In this document: piece by piece, positions 1 to 7,414 of the stretch
Position numbering within the stretch: the first letter of the stretch is position 1
Layout: each line of letters starts with the position of its first letter
Source of the DNA: CAZTZL01 sp964537715
GTDB lineage: Bacteria > Zhuqueibacterota > QNDG01 > DSAB01
Length of the DNA stretch: 31,798 nucleotides
Reading direction: 5' to 3'
NCBI GenBank assembly: GCA_964537715.1
Contig: CAZIAH010000037.1
Span: 1-31,798, forward strand
The notes under the pieces: model-generated
The model's database searches: none
What the model saw: only the letters and a program-made list of their open reading frames with translations
What the model was told of the DNA's origin: nothing
Program-made: the position numbers and the translations under genes

Positions 1-2
1 AT

Positions 3-503
3 GAAAAAGAGTTGATCCGGGCGGTTGGTCAGGCCGGGTTGTATGATCGGAAAATTTTGGTCGAAAAAGCCATTGATGCGCGGGAACTGGAATGCGCCGT
101 GCTCGGTAACGATAATCCAAAGGCGTCGGTGGTCGGAGAGATTGTCCCGTGCAACGAATTTTACGATTACGAAGCCAAGTATCTCCTGGACGGCAGCAAG
201 ACACTCGTTCCGGCAGACATTCCCGATTCCGTCTCCCAAACCGTTCGGAATATGTCCATAGCCGCTTTCAAAGCGCTCGACTGCGCGGGTATGGCCCGTG
301 TCGATTTTCTTTTGGAGCGGAGGACGGACCGGGTTTTTATCAACGAGATAAACACAATTCCCGGATTTACGCCGATCAGCATGTATCCCAAACTTTGGGA
401 GGCCAGCGGCATTTCCTATCCCGAACTGATCGACCGGCTGATCGAATTGGCGTTGGAACGCCATCGGGATCTCAATCAATCGAAATTTTCAAGAAATCCG
501 TGA
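3..503 (+). CDS. ddl: D-alanine--D-alanine ligase, C-terminal part (5' end outside window)
   Basis: This gene is cut by the left window edge. The reading frame is open from base 3 and ends at the TGA at 501-503, leaving about 166 residues of a protein that is normally 310-370 long. Ddl is a cytoplasmic ATP-grasp enzyme that joins two D-alanines for peptidoglycan synthesis. What remains is the ATP-grasp C-terminal domain: an acidic RVDFLLE strand and then the metal-binding NEINTIPGFTPISMYP segment, whose Glu and Asn bind Mg in this family. The ending (YPKLWEASG, a Leu-rich helix) is typical of Ddl. It lies 44 bases upstream of an exported protein gene on the same strand. The family call is secure. 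The true start cannot be seen, so the TTG at 12 should not be taken as the start. Confidence 0.93.
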   Translation, partial: EKELIRAVGQAGLYDRKILVEKAIDARELECAVLGNDNPKASVVGEIVPCNEFYDYEAKYLLDGSKTLVPADIPDSVSQTVRNMSIAAFKALDCAGMARVDFLLERRTDRVFINEINTIPGFTPISMYPKLWEASGISYPELIDRLIELALERHRDLNQSKFSRNP

Positions 504-547
504 CCAAACGAGCGAATCAAAATATTTCAAACACACAAGTTGAATCC

Positions 548-1243
548 ATGAAAAAAAAACCAATACATTTGACTGCTTTCATCGTCATTCTGCTGACAGT
601 TAGTTCACAGACATTCGCTTCTGTCCCGGTTTCGCTTCGGCCCAGACTTTATCTGGGTCTGGGGATTCGCAGTGCCTTTCATAACAATATTCCCGCTTTC
701 GAAATTGCGGATAATCTGGATCAAAACTACTACAATCTCAATTTGTCTTCCGTGAATAAAATCTTCCTTCACGGGCAGGTTCGATTGAATCTGATCAAAG
801 TGGGACCGGTTTCCGCTGGCTATACCTTCTGGGCTCACGATCAGCACTATCTTCACGATTGGCCAGAATTCTGGGCCAAGGAAGACAAATTTTATCCTCA
901 CGGTTACAATTACAATCTTCACGGTGCTGTGTTCCAGTGGGACCTGACACTGCCGTGGATTTCCGGAAAATATTTCAAGCCCTTTGTGATCGGAGGCGCC
1001 GGCCGGTTTACGGGGAATGTAAAACAATACTATTTTGAATTTGAATACTTTGAGGAAGTGGATATTGTTTATATTACGGATGTCATTACAGAAAAGAAGC
1101 GGTACAAGGGAGAGGCTGTTTTTTTTGGGATCGGGGCTGTTGTTTTGAAATACGGTTATTTTCAATTTGGATATATCGATTTTCGGGACGGGACTCTGCC
1201 GATCCGAGAATTCGCTACGGCCGTTCTTGGGTTGACGATTTAG
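548..1243 (+). CDS. Exported barrel-like protein of unknown function (231 aa)
   Basis: The frame is open far upstream, but the ATG at 548 begins a classic signal peptide: Met, five lysines within a few residues, a hydrophobic stretch, and a likely cleavage after the Thr-Phe-Ala-Ser region near residue 23. I therefore chose it over earlier starts that lie inside ddl. The mature part is rich in alternating aromatic and polar residues (Tyr, Phe, Trp, His) and glycine. Strand-like stretches such as RPRLYLGLGIRS and GYFQFGYIDF suggest a small outer-membrane or periplasmic beta-barrel. I see no catalytic motif and do not recognise a family. It sits between ddl and gatB on the same strand (44- and 26-base gaps), so co-transcription is plausible. 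Being a real gene is fairly secure; barrel topology is inference from residue pattern. Confidence 0.75.
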   Translation: MKKKPIHLTAFIVILLTVSSQTFASVPVSLRPRLYLGLGIRSAFHNNIPAFEIADNLDQNYYNLNLSSVNKIFLHGQVRLNLIKVGPVSAGYTFWAHDQHYLHDWPEFWAKEDKFYPHGYNYNLHGAVFQWDLTLPWISGKYFKPFVIGGAGRFTGNVKQYYFEFEYFEEVDIVYITDVITEKKRYKGEAVFFGIGAVVLKYGYFQFGYIDFRDGTLPIREFATAVLGLTI

Positions 1244-1269
1244 ACATTTAAAATTTTGGCAGGAAAACA

Positions 1270-2721
1270 ATGAAATACGAACCGGTCATCGGGCTTGAAG
1301 TACATGCTCATTTATTAACCCAATCGAAAATGTTCTGTGGATGCAGCACACAGTTCGGCGCCGAGCCAAATACGCAAACCTGTCCGGTTTGCCTGGGCAT
1401 GCCGGGTGTGCTGCCAGTGACCAACAAAAAGGCGATTGAATTTGCCGCGAAAATGGCACTTGCCGTGCACTGTGAAGTACGCGAGCGTTCGATCTTTGCC
1501 AGGAAGAATTATTTTTATCCGGATCTTCCCAAGGGATATCAAATATCACAGTACGAGGAACCTTTTTCCGAAAACGGCTGGGTTGAGATCGAACCGGAAC
1601 CGGGGACTCGCAAACGGATTCGCATTTTACGGATTCATCTTGAGGAAGACGCGGGCAAATCGATTCACGACGAAACGTTTGTCAACGAAAACGAGAGTTT
1701 GATGGATTTTAACCGGTGCGGCGTTCCTCTGATAGAAATCGTCAGTCAGCCGGACATGCGCTCTCCTCAGGAAGCCTATCTCTATCTTACCCAACTGCGG
1801 CAGCTGCTTCGCTGGTTAGAAATCTGTGATGGAAACATGGAAGAAGGCAGTCTCCGGTGCGATGCCAATATTTCGATCCGCCCAGCAGGCGAGGAAAAAT
1901 TAGGCGTGAAGACCGAACTGAAAAACATGAATTCTTTCCGCGGTGTGGAAAAGGCGCTGACTTTTGAGATCCAAAGGCAGATGGAAATCATAAATCAAGG
2001 CGGCCGTATTCAACAACAAACCCTGTTGTGGGACGAAGCCCAGGAGATCGTAGCGCCGATGCGCGGCAAAGAGGAGGCCCACGATTACCGTTATTTTCCT
2101 GATCCGGATCTCGTACCGATTGTCGTCGAAAAATCATGGATCGAGGCTATCCGGAAGAATCTGCCGGAACTGCCCGAAGCGCGCCGGAAACGTCTGATCC
2201 AGACCTATGGATTGCCGGAGTACGATGGGTCGGTCTTGACCGAAGACCGGCGGCTGGCCAATTATTTCGAAGAAACGGCGAAACGGGTGGACGACCCCAA
2301 ACAGGCATCGAACTGGATTATGGGAGAGGTGTTGCGGGTCTTGAAAGAGAGTTCGGCCGGAATCGGTGAATTGAAGGCCGGGCCAGAGGAACTTGCCGAG
2401 ATTATCCAACTGGTCGGAAAGGGAACGATTTCTCATTCGGCCGGGAAACGTGTGTTTGGCGAAGTGGTCAACTCCGGCGAATCCCCGAAAAAAGTGATCG
2501 AAAAATTGGGATTGGTTCAGGTTTCCGATTCGGACGCATTGGGGAGTATTGTGGATGAGGTGCTGCGGGAGAATTCCGCTGAAGTCGATAAATACAAAGC
2601 GGGCAAGAAAAATCTTTTCGGATTTTTTATGGGCGAGGCGATGAAGAAAAGCGGGGGCAAGGCCAATCCGAAAGTGGTCAGTACGCTTTTGAGAGAAAAG
2701 CTTGAGAATTCGGCCAACTGA
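1270..2721 (+). CDS. gatB: Asp-tRNA(Asn)/Glu-tRNA(Gln) amidotransferase subunit B
   Basis: GatB is the tRNA-binding and kinase/transamidase subunit of the GatCAB complex, which converts Glu-tRNA(Gln) and Asp-tRNA(Asn) to the amidated forms in the cytoplasm. The protein has 483 residues, the normal length. It opens with YEPVIGLEVHAHLLTQSKMFCGC and continues with the Cys pair of TCPVCLGMPGVLPV, together the family's zinc-site region. It also has the signature stretch DFNRCGVPLIEIVS, the LRCDANISIRP segment, and YRYFPDPDL near residue 280. The C-terminal YqeY-like tail (helical, KYKAGKKNLFGFFMGEAMKKSGGKANP) is complete. The ATG at 1270 follows an AGGAAAAC run that can act as a weak ribosome-binding site. 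GatA and GatC are not adjacent, so the complex must be completed from elsewhere. The 26-base gap to the upstream gene suggests read-through from there. Confidence 0.97.
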   Translation: MKYEPVIGLEVHAHLLTQSKMFCGCSTQFGAEPNTQTCPVCLGMPGVLPVTNKKAIEFAAKMALAVHCEVRERSIFARKNYFYPDLPKGYQISQYEEPFSENGWVEIEPEPGTRKRIRILRIHLEEDAGKSIHDETFVNENESLMDFNRCGVPLIEIVSQPDMRSPQEAYLYLTQLRQLLRWLEICDGNMEEGSLRCDANISIRPAGEEKLGVKTELKNMNSFRGVEKALTFEIQRQMEIINQGGRIQQQTLLWDEAQEIVAPMRGKEEAHDYRYFPDPDLVPIVVEKSWIEAIRKNLPELPEARRKRLIQTYGLPEYDGSVLTEDRRLANYFEETAKRVDDPKQASNWIMGEVLRVLKESSAGIGELKAGPEELAEIIQLVGKGTISHSAGKRVFGEVVNSGESPKKVIEKLGLVQVSDSDALGSIVDEVLRENSAEVDKYKAGKKNLFGFFMGEAMKKSGGKANPKVVSTLLREKLENSAN

Positions 2722-2797
2722 GTGCTTTCATTTATAAATACTGCGACGTATTTAGAATAGATTGTCTTTGAACACGTCCGCAAGTTTTGCCAAGCTC

Positions 2798-2823
2798 CTC
2801 TGCCAGAGGCAGAGCCGCCTCTG
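2798..2823. repeat. Nested inverted repeats (two alternative hairpins)
   Basis: CTCTGCC at 2798-2804 pairs with GGCAGAG at 2808-2814 around a 3-base loop. The overlapping CAGAGG at 2804-2809 can instead pair with CCTCTG at 2818-2823. The two foldings exclude each other. No T-run follows, so this does not look like a terminator for gatB; a dispersed palindromic element is more likely. Confidence 0.6.
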
Positions 2824-3071
2824 GAGGAAAATACGAAGCACGAAATCAGAAACAAATACAAAACTCGAATGTTCAAATAGAAAATACTGTTCAGAACGAT
2901 CAGACACGATTGATTCTAATCTCTTGAATTTCTGTTTTAGATCATTCGTATATGTTTCGTATTTCGGATTTGTATATTCGAATTTAATCAAGTGCATATG
3001 TATATTTATGAAACTGTGTACTAAGTTTTCATAGTTGGACGGGAAATTGTTGAAAGAAAAGGCAGATTATG

Positions 3072-3097
3072 TCATCCCTCGACTCCGTTCGGGATGA
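3072..3097. repeat. Short dispersed-type hairpin
   Basis: TCATCCC at 3072-3078 is the exact reverse complement of GGGATGA at 3091-3097, with 12 bases between. This motif type (TCATCCC...GGGATGA enclosing a 'ctcgactccg' segment) recurs in many bacterial genomes as an intergenic element. That statement is from general knowledge; only one copy is seen here. Confidence 0.5.
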
Positions 3098-3190
3098 AGT
3101 GAGAAGCTCCGCTCAAAATGAGACACGAAATTTCCCCCAGAATGAAGAGGAAGATTTCGTTCGGAAAGAAACAGACGATTCCATTCCAAT

Positions 3191-3967
3191 ATGATTGAAA
3201 TCGAACAATTGACAAAATTCTACGGCGATCTGATCGCGGTCGATCATGTGACACTGACGATTCCCAAAGGTCAGATCTGCGGCTATCTCGGCCCGAACGG
3301 TGCCGGAAAAACCACCACGATTCAATTGCTTGCCGGAATGATGGCTCCAAACGAAGGAACCGCAAAAATCGCGGGATTCGATGTTGTCGAAGAGACCCTT
3401 GAGCTCAAGAAACGGATCGGATATGTGCCCGAATCGGGTGCGGTTTATCAGAGTTTGACTCCATACGAATATTTGAAATTCATTGGCCGTCTCTATCGGA
3501 TGGATGAAAGTCTCATTCCAGGACGCATTGATGAATTTGCCGAGTTTTTTCAAATTCAGGATGTGCTGCACCAGCGGATGGCCACTTTTTCCAAGGGCAT
3601 GAAACAGAAAGTCGTCATTGCTTCGGCGCTGATTCACAGTCCCGAAGTGATTTTTCTTGATGAACCGCTTAACGGTCTGGATTCCAATGCCGCTCTTCTT
3701 TTGAAAGAATTGCTGAGAAATCTTTCGGATCAAGGCATCACAATTTTTTACTCCTCCCACATTTTGGAAGTGGTCGAGCATCTCTGCGACCGGGTTGTGA
3801 TTATCAATCAAGGGAAGATTGTCGCGGATGGCTCCGTGAGTGAGTTGAAGAAGATGACACAAAAACCCTCCCTTGAAAGCGTCTTCAGTCATATCACGCA
3901 TGCGGAGGATGTCGAAGCCCTGGCCAAAGCTTTTTCAAAAATAATGATCAAAGATCATCTTAAATGA
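3191..3967 (+). CDS. ABC transporter ATP-binding protein
   Basis: This is the ATPase of an ABC-2-type exporter, hydrolysing ATP on the inner face of the membrane to drive the permease encoded next. The 258-residue protein has all the motifs: Walker A GPNGAGKTT at residues 34-42, an ABC signature in the variant form FSKGMKQKV near 135, Walker B VIFLDEP with Asp157-Glu158, and a switch histidine in YSSHILEVVEHLCDRV. The N-terminal pattern (IEIEQLTKFYGDLIAVDHVTLTIPKG) is that of the CcmA/NatA/YbhF-like export group. The ATG at 3191 lacks a strong ribosome-binding site. The gene overlaps the permease start by four bases (ATGA), so the two are translationally coupled. The substrate is not deducible; drugs, lipids or Na+ are common in this group. 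Confidence 0.94.
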   Translation: MIEIEQLTKFYGDLIAVDHVTLTIPKGQICGYLGPNGAGKTTTIQLLAGMMAPNEGTAKIAGFDVVEETLELKKRIGYVPESGAVYQSLTPYEYLKFIGRLYRMDESLIPGRIDEFAEFFQIQDVLHQRMATFSKGMKQKVVIASALIHSPEVIFLDEPLNGLDSNAALLLKELLRNLSDQGITIFYSSHILEVVEHLCDRVVIINQGKIVADGSVSELKKMTQKPSLESVFSHITHAEDVEALAKAFSKIMIKDHLK

Positions 3968-5613
3968 GACACCGTTTTGCCCGGCCGGATCGACTCGACT
4001 GGGTACAATTCAAATTGCTGCTTTTCACGAGCATCCGGATGGATTTTCGGACCAGCCGGGGCATGCTGGGACGCTGGAAGAAGCTGCCGTCCGTTTGGGG
4101 GAGTTTTATTTTTTATACGGTGATGGGAACGAGTTTAGCCGGAGGGCTACTCCCGGAAATTACCCTTTTTGCCTATACAGTTTTGATTTACTTATATTCC
4201 ATGATCATGGTGGCCTTTGCCGTGATCGTGGAATATGAGCAGACGATTCTCAAACCGGAAGATGAATGGATTATCGGGCCGCTTCCGGTTTCGCGAAAAA
4301 CCGTTCTGTTTGCCAAGTTCTTCAATCTCGTCTTTTATGTGATTTTGGTTGGAGCATCGATTTGTCTTGGTCCTTCGCTTCTGGCAATGGCTCTGTCCGA
4401 TGCTTCTCCGGTTTTTCCGGTGGCTTTTTTCCTGATGTCTATCGTGGCCAATCTTTTTTCTGCGTTTTTTGTTGCTGTGGTTTACGCCTTGCTGATCCGT
4501 CTCTTTCCTCCTGAAAAGTTCCGGGATGGTCTGGTTTATTTACAGATCGGGTTGACTTTTTTTCTTATTTTTTCGTATCAACTGCTTCCCAAAGCGGGCG
4601 GTCATTTTTTGCAGGATAGTTCCGGCCGGATCAAAGGCTGGCTTTCTTGTGTGCCGCCCGTATGGTTTGCCGGAGGGGTTCAATATCTCTCGGGATCGGA
4701 GATTCAGGGTGATTCCGCTCTTTTCCTGATCGGAATTTTTGGAGTACTTCTCGTTTCTCTTCTCACACTGCGGCAGTTTTCTTTCTCTTCAATGCAAGCG
4801 AAGCCAAAACTGCAATTCACAGAAGAAAGGAGCGGTCCGGTTTCGAAATCCCACTCTGCCGGATTGAGCCAGATCGAGAAATGGATCGACCGAGCATTCC
4901 ATTCTCCGGAATTGACCGCAGGATTCCGGCTGACTCTCAATTTCATCAGGCGGGATCGTTCCGTGAAGATGGGGATCTATCCTGTTTTCGGGATTCCTCT
5001 TGCATTCCTCGTGCTGGCGATTTTGCAAGGAGAAATCACCGATCCCTTTGTTTTCGGTCCTTTTGCCGGAGAACGGGGAACAACGAGTATTGTCATCTTT
5101 TTTATTTTTTTTATGGTCTATTTCTTTATTTCCGGCTTGGTTTACATTCGGGACTGGGAAGCCGGATGGATCTACCGGGTGGCTCCGATTGTTTCTCCTG
5201 CCCGATTTTATCAGGGGGTTAGACTGGCCGTATTCCTGAGTTTTTTGCTGCCTTTTTTTATTTTACTAAGCGTTATTTACTCGATTCATATTCCCTGGAT
5301 TCACGCACTCCGGCACACGCTTTCTCTTTTTCTTTTGGGTCTGGCGGCTTGTTCCATCGTTTCTCTGTTTATCAAAGACTATCCCTTTTCAAAAAAGCGT
5401 GAAAAAGGGGAACGGATGTACCAATTCGGTTTTTTGTTGTTTGTTTTGCCATTTTTTGGTATCATGTTGGTAGTACAATTATTTGCCTATCGAAACAGCC
5501 ATCTGTTATGGATGATCCAGGGCGGATTGGGAATCGTAATCATCGTATTGGAATGGATTGCATTCAGGCGACTGAATAATGTACTAAAACGGAATTCCAT
5601 TTCAGCCAAATGA
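3964..5613 (+). CDS. ABC-2-type transporter permease (549 aa)
   Basis: This is a hydrophobic protein with roughly 12 predicted membrane segments in two clusters: about residues 40-260 and about 340-540. A hydrophilic stretch between them (about 275-320) carries LQFTEERSGPVSKSHSAGLSQ. The N-terminus is soluble and basic (MRHRFARPDRLDWVQFKLLLFTSIRMDFRTSRG), as in many export permeases, where it forms the coupling helix. The ATG at 3964 overlaps the stop of the ATPase gene by four bases, which fixes the start and ties it to that ATPase as one exporter. No family-specific signature lets me name the cargo. The following amidohydrolase begins right after it, so the three genes probably form one transcript. 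Confidence 0.85.
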   Translation: MRHRFARPDRLDWVQFKLLLFTSIRMDFRTSRGMLGRWKKLPSVWGSFIFYTVMGTSLAGGLLPEITLFAYTVLIYLYSMIMVAFAVIVEYEQTILKPEDEWIIGPLPVSRKTVLFAKFFNLVFYVILVGASICLGPSLLAMALSDASPVFPVAFFLMSIVANLFSAFFVAVVYALLIRLFPPEKFRDGLVYLQIGLTFFLIFSYQLLPKAGGHFLQDSSGRIKGWLSCVPPVWFAGGVQYLSGSEIQGDSALFLIGIFGVLLVSLLTLRQFSFSSMQAKPKLQFTEERSGPVSKSHSAGLSQIEKWIDRAFHSPELTAGFRLTLNFIRRDRSVKMGIYPVFGIPLAFLVLAILQGEITDPFVFGPFAGERGTTSIVIFFIFFMVYFFISGLVYIRDWEAGWIYRVAPIVSPARFYQGVRLAVFLSFLLPFFILLSVIYSIHIPWIHALRHTLSLFLLGLAACSIVSLFIKDYPFSKKREKGERMYQFGFLLFVLPFFGIMLVVQLFAYRNSHLLWMIQGGLGIVIIVLEWIAFRRLNNVLKRNSISAK

Positions 5614-5663
5614 TGAGATTCACCCGTAGCATCTTTAGACTGACAGTAAACAAGGGTGAGACA

Positions 5664-7340
5664 ATGAACAGGCATGATGTTTTTTGGCAATTTGTCATCG
5701 CTCTCTTTATTGCTGTTCTTTCCGGTTGTGCCCGGAACAACATGAAGGCCGATCTCGTTCTTAAGAATGGCAGATTCTATACGGTATGCAGGCTGAAGTC
5801 GCGTGTTCAGGCCATCGCCATCAAAGAAGATCGGATTTTATACACTGGATCGGATGGGGAGATTGAACGCTTTATCGGTCCCGAAACCGAGGTGATTGAT
5901 CTGGAAGGACGATTCGGATGTCCGGGGTTCAACGATGCCCATTGCCATTTTTTTGAAAGTGGTTTTCATCCTGCACAAATAGACATCCACGGTATGACCT
6001 CCATGCGGGATATTCAAAGATGTATTTTGCACGCTTTACGAAAGCTACCGCCCGGATCCTGGATCGTCGGTCGGGGGTGGGATCAAAATTTGTTCCCGGA
6101 AGGACAGTGGCCTACGAGACAAGCGCTGGATGTTATCGCTCCCAATGTGCCGATTTTTCTGGAACGGATATATGGCCATTCGGCCTTGGTGAACAAGAAA
6201 GCCCTGCAGATTGCCGGCATTACGAAAGAAACGCCAGACCCGCCGGGAGGTGAAATCATAAAGGATCCTGTTACAGGTATGCCGACGGGTATTCTTAAGG
6301 AAAGCGCCATGCAGCTGGTTTCTCAATACATCTCCCAGCCGTCTGATGAAGAGATCGAGAAAGCGATTGAAGGGATTTTGAAGCAGGCTCTGAGGTTCGG
6401 TATCACAAGTGTTCAGGATTACAGCCCGGAAACAGTCCATAAAATCTATGATAAGTTTTTAAAAGAAAACAAACTGACCTGCCGAATATCACTCTGGTTC
6501 CCTTTACAGGAAGATCTGAAAACCTATTACAGATTGAAACAGAAGTACAATAACAAAATGCTCCACTTCGGGCTACTCAAAGGGTTTTGTGACGGGGATA
6601 TGGGGTCTTATACTGCCTTTTTCTATCAGCCCTATCTGAATGATCCCGAGACATTGGGGATCCCCCGGATGAGCCAGGCGGATCTTAATTTTCTTGTGCT
6701 TCAGGCGGATAAAGAGGGTTTTCAGATCGGCATTCATGCCGTCGGAGATAGAGCGAACAGAATGGCCCTGGAAGCTTTTGCGCTTTGCCAGAAAATCAAC
6801 GGTGCCAGAGAGAGCCGGCATCGTATCGAATGCGCCAGAGCTTTAAATGAGCAGGATCTCATCAGATTCAATGAACTGGGTATCGTTGCTTCCATGCAGC
6901 CCGCTTATTGTATGGACGATATTCAACGGGCGGAGGGACAACTTGGGCGTCAGCGGTGCAGGTATACCGATGCCTGGAAGTCGCTCAAGAATTCTGGGGT
7001 AATTCTTGCTTTTGGTTCGGATTCTCCGTTTATGCCGCTAAATCCGATGCTGAGTCTCTATACGGTTGTTACCCGGCAAGATACAGCCGGTTATCCATCG
7101 GGAGGATGGTTTCCAGAAGAGAGACTGACTATTGAAGAAGCCATCGAGGCCTATACGTTGGGCTCGGCGTATGCGGAATTTACGGATGATGAAAAGGGAT
7201 CTCTCGAACCGGGGAAATTGGCCGATATTGTGATTTTGGATAAAAATCTGCTCAAGGTACCGGTTAGAGAGATACTGAGAACCGAAGTTGTCTATACGAT
7301 TTTGGGAGGAAAAGTCGTCTATCGCAAAGACGAGGATTGA
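5664..7340 (+). CDS. Lipoprotein amidohydrolase, YtcJ-like
   Basis: This is a metal-dependent hydrolase of the amidohydrolase superfamily (YtcJ / 'exoenzyme regulatory protein AepA' type). Substrates in this family are mostly unknown C-N bonds. I start it at ATG 5664 rather than the in-frame ATG at 5610. A GGGTGAG ribosome-binding site sits just upstream, and the resulting N-terminus (MNRHDVFWQFVIALFIAVLSGC) is a lipoprotein signal ending in the lipobox Leu-Ser-Gly-Cys22. The enzyme would then be membrane-anchored in the periplasm. His93 and His95 (AHCH) form the metal motif after strand 1. GIHAVGDRANRMALEAF, RHRIECARAL, FGSDSPFMPLNPM and the closing LEPGKLADIVILD are family landmarks. The length of 558 is normal. 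It follows the ABC exporter genes with a 50-base gap. The family is certain, the substrate unknown. Confidence 0.9.
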   Translation: MNRHDVFWQFVIALFIAVLSGCARNNMKADLVLKNGRFYTVCRLKSRVQAIAIKEDRILYTGSDGEIERFIGPETEVIDLEGRFGCPGFNDAHCHFFESGFHPAQIDIHGMTSMRDIQRCILHALRKLPPGSWIVGRGWDQNLFPEGQWPTRQALDVIAPNVPIFLERIYGHSALVNKKALQIAGITKETPDPPGGEIIKDPVTGMPTGILKESAMQLVSQYISQPSDEEIEKAIEGILKQALRFGITSVQDYSPETVHKIYDKFLKENKLTCRISLWFPLQEDLKTYYRLKQKYNNKMLHFGLLKGFCDGDMGSYTAFFYQPYLNDPETLGIPRMSQADLNFLVLQADKEGFQIGIHAVGDRANRMALEAFALCQKINGARESRHRIECARALNEQDLIRFNELGIVASMQPAYCMDDIQRAEGQLGRQRCRYTDAWKSLKNSGVILAFGSDSPFMPLNPMLSLYTVVTRQDTAGYPSGGWFPEERLTIEEAIEAYTLGSAYAEFTDDEKGSLEPGKLADIVILDKNLLKVPVREILRTEVVYTILGGKVVYRKDED

Positions 7341-7414
7341 AGAAGGTTTTTGGTCAGTACAAAAATATTCAAGTTATTATGTGAACACATCTGCTGTATG
7401 CAGGGAGTTATGTT

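Larger units (their letters stand above)
2722..3190 (+). other. Non-coding stretch with palindromes and repeated A-rich words
   Basis: No convincing gene is present. The left part (2790-2825) has nested GC-rich palindromes. The middle (2830-2985) has variants of the word aaatacgaa and, further on, its reverse complement ttcgtattt, giving an imperfect large inverted repeat. The right part (3072-3120) has a short hairpin of the type found dispersed in many environmental genomes. A 90-codon open frame at 2762-3034 has Cys/Phe/Ser-rich, low-complexity content and no ribosome-binding site, so I do not call it. Confidence 0.6.

Noticed and set aside
605..1270. 221-codon frame on the minus strand opposite the exported barrel gene
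   Set aside because: It mirrors a plus-strand gene that has a signal peptide and sits in an operon; its product has no recognisable domain.
2762..3034. 90-codon open frame in the gap after gatB
   Set aside because: No ribosome-binding site, low-complexity Cys/Phe/Ser-rich product, and it runs through palindromes and inverted word repeats.
3113..3901. 262-codon minus-strand frame opposite the ABC ATPase
   Set aside because: The plus strand encodes a complete ABC ATPase with all motifs; the other is a shadow.
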